From assembly GCA_023053575.1 (NCBI GenBank), contig JAKZAP010000001.1:15516849-15580848 (forward strand): a stretch of 64,000 bases of DNA, read 5' to 3'. Source of the DNA: Branchinecta lynchi. Its lineage: Eukaryota; Arthropoda; Branchiopoda; Anostraca; Branchinectidae. Made by a program: the position numbers and the translations under genes. Positions 56,656-64,000 of this stretch are shown piece by piece (position 1 is the stretch's first letter; every line of letters starts with the position of its first letter). The notes beneath the pieces were generated by a model. It saw only the letters and a list, made by a program, of their open reading frames with translations. It did not search any database and was not told the origin of the DNA.

Positions 56656-56724
56656 CACAATTGAGAGGGCGTGGACACCATTCGATAACTCTTCGCTGAG
56701 TACATCATTGACTAGCCGATGGCA
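56656..56724 (-). CDS. BOLA1: BOLA1-type BolA protein, exon 2
   Basis: It is a 69-bp exon, 23 codons in phase 0. The acceptor is TTTTTGCAG|TGC and the donor GTG|GTAAGT. It encodes CHRLVNDVLSEELSNGVHAL then SIV, the second half of the BolA domain: the R-H-R-x-V-N helix (here C-H-R-L-V-N) and the conserved EL...GVHALSI strand that follows. It joins in phase with exon 1 (57857-58126). A third exon for the C-terminal tail is expected at lower coordinates; I did not find it. The first residue of the RHR motif is cysteine rather than arginine. Confidence 0.85.
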
Positions 56725-57856
56725 CTGCAAAAACGTAATATATAGGTACACGTGTATCTGAAAAGTCGAATTGGATTAGACACAAGCGGCAAGTAACATA
56801 ACATTATCTTTTCCATTCTTTCGATAGTTTCTCATGGCGAGTCGTCACCGTCCGAGATCCGCGGGAGAACAACTATACAATCCCCAACAGCGGGCTGTTG
56901 TCATCCGACTGTCAGAAGTCTGAGAGAATATTCATGTTATTACCCGTTTAAATGTTACGTTTCGCGAGAACTATATATTTAAAAGGGTCATAACACAAAT
57001 ATTTAAAGCATCCGCAATTACTCTTAACACAAGGATGCGCAAGCCAAAGAGGGGATACGGAGGGAACACATCTTTCTGGGTTCCACTTTAAGATTTCTCG
57101 GAAGCGAGCTCTCGTGAAGCGAGTCACGGCCTTTAACGTCTGTAACTGCCATTTTCAGCAACCACAACATTTTGTCATGCATAACCTCCCTCTAATCCAT
57201 ATCTCTTTTAGAATTGTGGAAATGTCTTCTGTAGCAGGTCACCGGCCTTCATAAGGCAAGAAGACCAAAAGGAACTACAGGAAACAATTGTTTTCTACAT
57301 TTTTCACCAAAGGCGACTAAACTGACAATCTCAGAGGATCCGCACAAGGATCCGGCCAGCCCATCAAAATGGGCTAGAAACAACAAGGTCTAGACAAAAG
57401 AGTTTATGGGAAGTGAAACATTTCGGGGGGAATGTTCAACCTTGCTTGCTTCGGATTGCGCTGAGGAGACTACCGATATGGAATTCTCAATATTCCAGGT
57501 CAGAGCTACCATGCGGTTTCGTCCCCCAATGATCATCGTCAACGTTAAATTCTGTTAGGATCATATTCCTTCGGCAGGAACACGGTGCGAATCTCCCTGA
57601 CGATGAGAGTTTTGCACTGTTAAAAATTAAAGCTGCTCTTTTCTGTTCCTAACCAATGTATCTCATCTCCTATGTGTGACGAATACTGATGGCGAGGCGA
57701 GGGAGTAATCAGAGATCAGAGAAACAAATGCAGAGTCTTCACAGACAACCATAAACTGACTCGCAGGTTTAACGTTCAGGTCAGGTAGAGGTGCTCGTAA
57801 GTCACTAATTTTAAGCTCCCTTATGCCCGCAGTGTACTTAATCAAAATATAAATAC
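56725..57856 (-). other. BOLA1 intron 1
   Basis: It is 1.1 kb bounded by GTATTT at the donor side and TTTTTGCAG at the acceptor side. I see no nested gene or clear repeat. Confidence 0.6.
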
Positions 57857-58126
57857 CTTGATCAAGGGAAGGTTGTCGAACTTGTCCGACACGATCACGA
57901 CCTTGAAATGGGTTTCCGAACCCTTCGGTACGTTGTGCATATATGACTCATTCAGGATTTGAACGTGAACCGGCTGGAACTCGTTTGTCAGCTTTTCCTT
58001 GATGGAATCAGCAATGGGGGTCGAAGACGACATTCTCGCTAAGCGACTGAAATTTCTTTGTCTATGAAAGATCTTCAAACGACTAAGCATGCCCGAAAGG
58101 TCCTGAAACGACAACATCATGATCAA
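57857..58126 (-). CDS. BOLA1: BOLA1-type BolA protein, exon 1
   Basis: BolA1 proteins work with monothiol glutaredoxins in mitochondrial iron-sulfur cluster handling. The exon encodes about 90 residues. An arginine-rich, acid-poor N-terminus ([20 protein letters not shown]) looks like a mitochondrial targeting peptide. The BolA fold then begins: [24 protein letters not shown], and [20 protein letters not shown]. 'NES..H' and 'HFKVV(I/V)VS..F' are the family signature and fit BOLA1 better than BOLA3. The donor AAG|GTATTT gives phase 0. Starts at the first ATG (58126) or at the methionine 13 codons later are both possible. The match of exon 2 in phase supports a live gene. Confidence 0.88.
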
Positions 58127-58987
58127 CCCCTTTGACGACCCCCGAGTTCAGCCAACTAGCGTTAATTCCTGGTTAATTCACTACTGTAAAGGAACGTGCA
58201 AGTCCATCAGAATCCGAAGTCGGACTAGACCTTCGGATACTCAGTGCCGCGAAATAAACTGAATCCGTCGCATCACTTTCGCTGAGTGCACATAGTGCAG
58301 CTTAGCTCGTTGTTGGTCCGAGTCTGATGTACTTCTTTTTAAGGCAGAACTCTTATTGGAAATTATCAGTTCACGATAAAATTTTTCGGAAATATGATAC
58401 TTCGAACATATCAATATTTGCCACCGCGCTATTAGCGATTTTCTTTTTGGCACTTATCGACTCTGTCCACATTTCCTGCTCTCCAAAGCGAAGGACCGAC
58501 ACACAATATTTGAAAACTATGAACGTCATTTCCAAGACGTGGGAAAAGACAAGCAAAAGGAAAAGGAGTCGGAAAAACAAGATATAGGCCTATCCGTTAG
58601 CATGCCGGGTCTTCCAAAATGAAAAAAATAACTAGCTGATCAAGAACAAAAAATAACATCCTGAAGATTCTCATCTCATATCCTTATTTTTTAAAGAGAA
58701 GTCGTCGGACCCTGAAACTTTCGGCGAAGTTTGCTCTGTTTGACTGGCAAACTCGACTCGGCCAAGAAAGCGCTAAAAAGCCGCAGGTGCAGAATGAAAC
58801 AACGGCGAAGGGCTGGGATTCCTGAAGCTTATAATTTAATTAGAAAGCTTGATTATATGAGGCCAAATAAGTACCAGGGGTCCTTTAACGGATTGGTGTT
58901 CATGTTTGGCCCTGGTTGGTAGGCTGCTTGAACCTCTGCCTGGGACTTTCTTGGGTCTCTTCCTGGAGTCCAATGAGGACCGTTTTT
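58127..58987. other. BOLA1 upstream region with unassigned plus-strand frames
   Basis: This lies between BOLA1 and an R2 copy. Plus-strand frames at 58327-58587 (one hydrophobic segment, FATALLAIFFLALIDSV, and a basic tail) and 58731-58922 have no recognisable homology. They might belong to a divergent gene, but nothing confirms it. Confidence 0.3.
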
Positions 58988-61900
58988 ATGGCACTTGCCC
59001 TTCGGCCAAGTGCCATATAGCGATTGTAATTTCTGTCCGTCAGTCGGTCTGTCGGTCCCGGTTTTGCTAGTTCGGGCACTTCCAGATAAGCTAGGACGGT
59101 GAAATTTGGCAGGCATATCAGGAACTGGACCAGATTAAATTAGAAATGGTCACTTCCCCGACCCGACCATCTGGAGGGGAGTGGAGGGAGAGGGAATCCG
59201 GAAAAATTAGGAAAAGTGAGATGTTTTTAGCTTACGAACGGGTGATCGGATCTTAATGAAACTTGATATATGGAAGGACCTCGTGTCTCAGACCCTACAT
59301 TTTAAATCCAGAACGGATCCGATGACATTGGGGGGAGTTGGAGGGGGAAACCGGAAATCTCGGAAAACACTTAGAGTGGAGGGATCCGGATGAAACTTGG
59401 TGGAAAGTACAAGCAAAAGCAGGGGCGTCACTAGCCTTTTACCTTTGGGGGGGGGGGGGACGTCCGGTTTGTGCCGACAGACTAAAAAAATGTGCCGACA
59501 AAACACGCCGTTGCCGCTTCGTGGCAACGGCGTACATTTCCCTCCAGCACAGAATAGAATTGGGGTAAAACTAACTGCAATGCATCAGTTGAGATTATTC
59601 CTTTGATGAAATTTCGTATTTTAAGTTCACATATTTGGCTTTTAACTTTAGCCTTCGCTAAAAAGCGAAGCTTCCAACGACTGTACCAAGAACAAGTTTA
59701 ACTAAGCGCCGCAGGCGAAATTTTTTAAATCTGCCTTTTTTCCGGAAAAATTTAGCTATACCTACCATACAAGTTCTAGCTTTTAACGTGTTTCAGCGAA
59801 TTTCAATCCTAAAACGTTAAGCTAAATGAAACACTGTTCTTCTAAATAAAGAATACTACAAAATGCGCCGCAGACGAAATTTTGTGTGGACTAACTGTAA
59901 CAACGCATCAATTGAGATTATTCCTTTGGTATAATTTTGTATTTTAAAGTTCACCTATTCGGATTTTCTTATGAACTTTCGCTGGAAAGCGAAGCTTCCA
60001 ACGACTGTACCAAGGCAAGTTAAACCAAGCGCCGCAGGCTAAATTTTTTTAATCTGTTTTTTTGCGGAAAATTCAGCTATAGTACCATACAATTTCCGGC
60101 TTTTAACGTGTTTCAAACCCCAAAAACGTCTATCCTAAAAAGAAAACTACATGATACACCATTCTTCCAAATAGGGAATACTACAAAATGCGCCGCAGGC
60201 GAAATTTCGTGTAAAACTTACTGTAATGCATCAGTTGACATTGTTCCTTTGATGTAAATACATATATTTAATTTCACATATTCGGCTTTTCGTTTCAACT
60301 TTTGCTAAGAAGCGAAGCTTCCAACTACTGTACCCAGAACAAATTGAACTAGGCAACGCCGGCGAATTTTTTTTTAATCTGTATTTTTCCGGAAAAATCT
60401 GCGACCGACAAATGTTTGCAAAATTGACCCGGTGTGCGGGCAAGAACACCGACGCCCGACAAAAGCATTCTGAATTCGATTTCTTCTGTATTTTGCCCGA
60501 CAAGATTGTAAAGAACTTTATTTTTTACGCGTATATAGAAGCCGATGTACCGACGAGACTTGAACTTTCGGCATGCGCCCGATAAAAAGTTACAGAATTT
60601 GATTTTTTTTTTTTTTTTTTTTTTAAAGAACCGATATGCCGACGAGAATACCGACGGCCGACAAAACCATCGAGCATTTGATTTGTTCTGTGTTTTGCTC
60701 GACTAGACTGTACAAAACTTGATTCATACGTGTAAAAATAACCTCTTGTGCCAATGAAACTTAAACTTCCTGGGTGCGCCCGACAAAGTTTGCAAAATTT
60801 GATTTCTTACGTATAAGTAGAACCCGATATGCCGACGAGTCGACCGACGCCCGACAAAAGCATAAAAAAATATTTCTTCTGGATTTCTTATGTATAAAAA
60901 GAACCCGATGTGCCGACGAACCGAGGCACGACAAAAGCCTGCAGAATTCAATTTCTCCAGTGCTTTGCCTGACAAGTGTTTGCAGGATTTCATTTCTTGC
61001 GTCTAAAAAGAACCCGATGTGCCGACGAGTCGACCGACGCCCGACAAACACTTGATTTGTTTTTATTTCTTCTGGCTTCCTTCTGTATAAAAAGAACCCG
61101 ATGTGCCGACGAGAATACCGAGGCACGACAGAAACATGCAGAATTCGATTTCTTCAGTGTTTTGCCCGACAAACGTTTGCAGGATCTTATTTCTTGCATA
61201 TAAAAACACCCGATGTGCCGACGAATCGACCGATGCCTGATAAAAAGATAAAAGTTTCGCCCGACGAAAGTACTTTCTCAGGACCTTTAGGGGGGGGAGT
61301 CCCCCCCCCTCCCCCCCAACATAGTGACGCCCCTGAGCAAAAGTCCTAGATACGTGACTGATATAACCGGAACGGATCTGCTCACTTTGGGGGAGTTGGG
61401 GGGGGGGGGGGAGAAGTCCGAATTTCTAGTGATCCCGCGAGCTCGGTGCTTCCTGATGTGCTGGGACGATGGAAATTGACAGGCATGTCGGACCCGGGAT
61501 TAAATAGGAAATCGTCAATTCCCCGATTCGGCCATCTGGGGGGGGGGGAGAGGTGGAGAGAGGGTGAAGCCAAAATTTGAGGTATTTTTAGCTTGCGAAC
61601 GGGTGATCGGATCTTGATGAAAGTTGATATTTAGGATGACCTCGTGTCTCAGACATCTCACTTGAAATCCGGGCCGAATCCGATGACACTGGGGGGAGTT
61701 GGAGGAGGGAACCGGAAATTTTGAGAAACGCTTAGAGTTGAGGGATCGGGATGAAACTTGGTGGGAAAAACAAGCACAAGTCCTAAACACGTCACTGACA
61801 TAACCGGACCGGATCAGGGCACTGTGGGGGAGTTGGGGCGGGGGTCCGGATTTCTACCGATCCCGCGATACGGCATACTTCCTGATGTCCTAGGGCGATG

Positions 61901-63053
61901 AAACTTGGCAGGTATGTCAGGGATCCGAACATATTGACTTGATAACAGCCGTTTCCCCGACCCGACCATCGTGGGCGAGTGGGTGTATGGGGAGTCCGGA
62001 ATCTAGTGGTGTGCATAACTTCTGAACGGGTGATCGGATTTGAATGAAACTTGTCTGATGAGCTATCGCCTCGGACGTTCAGTGTCACGTCTGGGTCGGG
62101 TCCGATACCTGTGGGGATGGGGGGGGGGGGAACTCAAGAAACTCTAAAAGCAGAGGGATTGGGACGGAACTTAGGATTGGAACAAGCATTAGGCCTAGAT
62201 GAAATTGACAGAGCCAGATGGTTTCGGGGCTCTGTGGGGGGAGTTGGAGGGGTTTCCTGGAATTCCGCTAGTCGTGAGTTAGAATAGTTCCAGATGTAAA
62301 ACGACAACAAAACTTTGCAGGCATATTAGCGACCCGAATTATCTTGACTTAAGAACCTGACACAGCATACCCTCGGAAACTTCCGTTCCTAGATCCGAGC
62401 ATTTTTTGGGGAGCAAGAGAAGAGAAATATGGAAATTGACTTCTATAAATTGCGAACGAGTGGTCTGATTCGAGTGAAACTTCATGGGTGATACGAATCG
62501 ATACGAACATGCGTTCGAATTATATGCGACCACGATTAGGGGAATTGGGGGGGGGGGGGGACTTTTGACATGCACAAAAACCAAACGGATGGACCGAATG
62601 AGATGCAAATTCGACAGTGCCGATTTTATGCGGCCTAGATTTGTTATTTGGCGTCCGGGCCGGATTCGGCCAAGGTAGGGAGGGTACTGGAAACTTGCAG
62701 ATAGGCTATGCTCCAATTTCAGTAAAACTTGATGGACAGGAACAGGCGATTAAGAGATTGGGCCCGAACCGGATTCGACAACGTTGGTGGGAGATAGAGG
62801 GAGTACCGGAAATCGTGTAGCACGTCTAGGGATCAAACAAATGGATTTATTGGGATGAAAGTTTCAACAGTCATGTGCATTTGCTACAGATAATCGAGAC
62901 GATGCCGGAACTGCTCAGAAATGAGTGAAACTAAATGTCCTATTTCTATTTCCGAACCGCATTTTTGGATGGCGGGTGTATTTGTGACGTTCTCATCTAC
63001 TTTCTTGTACAGCCTACTCGTACAAGTGCCATATGAGCTCGTAGCTCTTGTTA
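58988..63053 (+). mobile_element. R2 element copy with a nested hAT-like insertion
   Basis: The 5' hairpin ATGGCACTTG-CCCTTCGGC-CAAGTGCCAT is intact at 58988. The 3' end CAAGTGCCATATGAGCTCGT then AGCTCTTGTT is at 63022-63053. Without the 1.9-kb insertion at 59420-61335 the order of units matches 18749-21547 closely. It is non-coding. Confidence 0.72.
59420..61335. mobile_element. hAT-like non-autonomous element, 1.9 kb, 8-bp duplication
   Basis: The ends are CAGGGGCGTCACTAG and ATAGTGACGCCCCTG. An exact 8-bp duplication AGCAAAAG flanks it (59412-59419 and 61336-61343), the hAT signature. G-run/C-run arms lie just inside the ends. The interior has two tandem systems: about three 300-bp units with GCGCCGCAGGCGAAATTTT (59640-60400), and about seven units of 100-130 bp with CCCGATGTGCCGACGAGTCG (60400-61270). 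No transposase is present. Confidence 0.9.
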
Positions 63054-63894
63054 AAATGTGATTTTGCTTTTTTTTTTTAATCAGAGCCTCGTTTTTGTTG
63101 CAATAGCGCTGCCGCATCGCTGCTGCAGCACTTCTTTGGTTTTCCATAATATACGTTTTTGGATTTACTTTCTTCTTGGTTGAAGCGGCAGCTCTGCAGC
63201 ATCTTGCAGGGAAGCACGGACTTGGTTGGGAACAAGTCCGTGGTTCTCGAGAAGCGCTGCCGTCTTCCTCGGAAGCGCTGCAGTGCAAAAACGGATGTAG
63301 AAAGAACCAGTCCGGAATCGGCCGAGAAGTGGACCTGCAGCATGCAACAAAAAAAAAGGCTCAGATCACGAATGGAACTGCGGAAAAGAGAAAGACCAGG
63401 GGCCGGATACAAGACAAACTCCTCAAGCCAGGATTTTGCGTTCTTCACTGACATGACACCATCCAAAATCCAACACGGTAAGCTCAAGTGCGTTGCAACG
63501 GGTGTTCGTCAGCTGTGCTGAAATCGACATCTGACAAAAGTTGCGTTTTTTATCAAAGTTAGAAGTTACCTTCAACCTCAAAGTTCTCTGCTTAAATACC
63601 GTTTTTGGTCGCCGGTCACAGTTTCCTTCGTCCTTCATACTCTGACCGTCGAACTTCGTGCGCTAGCAAGTTCGAAGTTTGCTTGAATCGTCGAAGAAAC
63701 GTCGACCTGGCAAGGATCGCCGGAGTCGTAAAAACACTAATTAAGCAAACGGTGAACTTCGACGGCGTTCAAAAACGGAAATTAAGCAACCGGCTAAGCG
63801 AACGGCGAACAGAACTTCGATCAAAAACGCAACTAAAGCATGCAAATCAAGAGCTGAACCCTTTATGAACAACACGAGAAGAAACAACTTTAAG
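63054..63894 (+). other. Unassigned; includes candidate exon at 63159-63477
   Basis: Between R2 and R3 copies. Repeated GCAGCG / GCGCTGC words occur at 63100-63300. The candidate exon is described separately. The remainder has nothing recognisable. Confidence 0.35.
63159..63477 (+). CDS. Candidate host exon, unknown product
   Basis: An open plus-strand frame with protein-like composition runs through MELRKRERPGAGYKTNSSSQ then DFAFFTDMTPSKIQH to a consensus donor (CACG|GTAAGC at 63478). Upstream, a pyrimidine-rich stretch ends in GTTGAAG near 63183, a possible acceptor; otherwise the ATG at 63373 could be the start. I recognise no domain. The evidence is composition plus donor quality only. 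Confidence 0.3.
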
Positions 63895-64000
63895 AACAAG
63901 ACCAAAGGTTTCGGTGGGATCCCAAAAACCTTAATATTTGATTCAGACAACTGGGTCTTGTTTTCGCCGCTTCCAGTCTTCTCCAGACTCCTTGAACATT
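63895..64000 (-). mobile_element. R3 element 3' end, cut by window edge
   Basis: AACAAGACCAAAGGTTTCGG then TGGGATCCCAAAAA marks the inverted R3 3' end. The body continues beyond the window. Confidence 0.65.

Noticed and set aside
1..64000. CRISPR array or bacterial operon.
   Set aside because: Tandem arrays here lack unique spacers, and spliced exons, LINEs and Polinton show eukaryotic DNA.

Overview
The window is nuclear DNA of a multicellular animal. Two things show this: spliced exons of recognisable animal genes, and dense layers of transposable elements. I place it no more precisely than an invertebrate-type, repeat-rich metazoan genome. Host coding sequence is sparse. There is one signal-peptide and propeptide exon of a BMP/TGF-beta family ligand (minus strand, about 21.8-22.0 kb), two exons of a BOLA1-type BolA protein (minus strand, 58.1 and 56.7 kb), a weak candidate exon near 63.4 kb, and a degenerate threonine-tRNA-like sequence at 16.3 kb.

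The central object is an essentially complete Maverick/Polinton virus-like transposon at 39897-53664 (13.8 kb). It has about 0.6 kb terminal inverted repeats (TIRs) starting AGTAGT and a perfect 6-bp target duplication, GCCATG. On its minus strand, in transcription order, it carries protein-primed-type DNA polymerase B, packaging ATPase, a tiny basic ORF, a hydrophobic AT-hook protein, an adenain-like protease, a zinc-ribbon ORF overlapping the integrase, a 275-aa conserved protein, a penton-like minor capsid protein, a pVI-like protein and the double-jelly-roll major capsid protein. A membrane protein lies on the plus strand, and one small gene is duplicated in both TIRs. Nearly every gene begins at the hexamer TAAATG with a pyrimidine-CTA a few bases upstream, so the genes share a late-promoter-like signature. 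The element is damaged. PolB has a nonsense codon and a 670-bp TTAA-flanked insertion, and the minor and major capsid genes are frameshifted. The integrase, ATPase, protease and TIR genes are still open. Two tandem arrays (13 x 21 bp and 4 x 86 bp) and a tRNA-derived SINE sit in its intergenic spaces.

Most of the rest is built from three families of non-coding elements, called R1, R2 and R3 here. R1 is about 3.1 kb with ends GTGTTGC/GCAACAC. R2 is 0.5-4 kb with ends ATGGCACTTG/CAAGTGCCAT and G-rich tandem units. R3 is 0.8-1.4 kb with ends at TTTTGGGATCCC and units of about 145 bp. All three share one plan: a hairpin at the 5' end, the inverted copy of that hairpin just inside the 3' end, extra small 3' hairpins, and internal tandem repeats. 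This matches Helentron-derived non-autonomous elements (HINEs). Two R1 copies 21 kb apart are nearly identical. Other layers are a 1.9-kb hAT-like element nested in an R2 copy, several small palindromic MITEs, a 290-bp foldback, and three decayed fragments of a non-LTR retrotransposon.

The layers give a relative history. LINE fragments are old, R1-R3 were active repeatedly, the Polinton is fairly recent (intact target duplication and near-identical TIRs), and the SINE and TTAA element inserted into it later. Short ORFs inside R1-R3 are not treated as genes.
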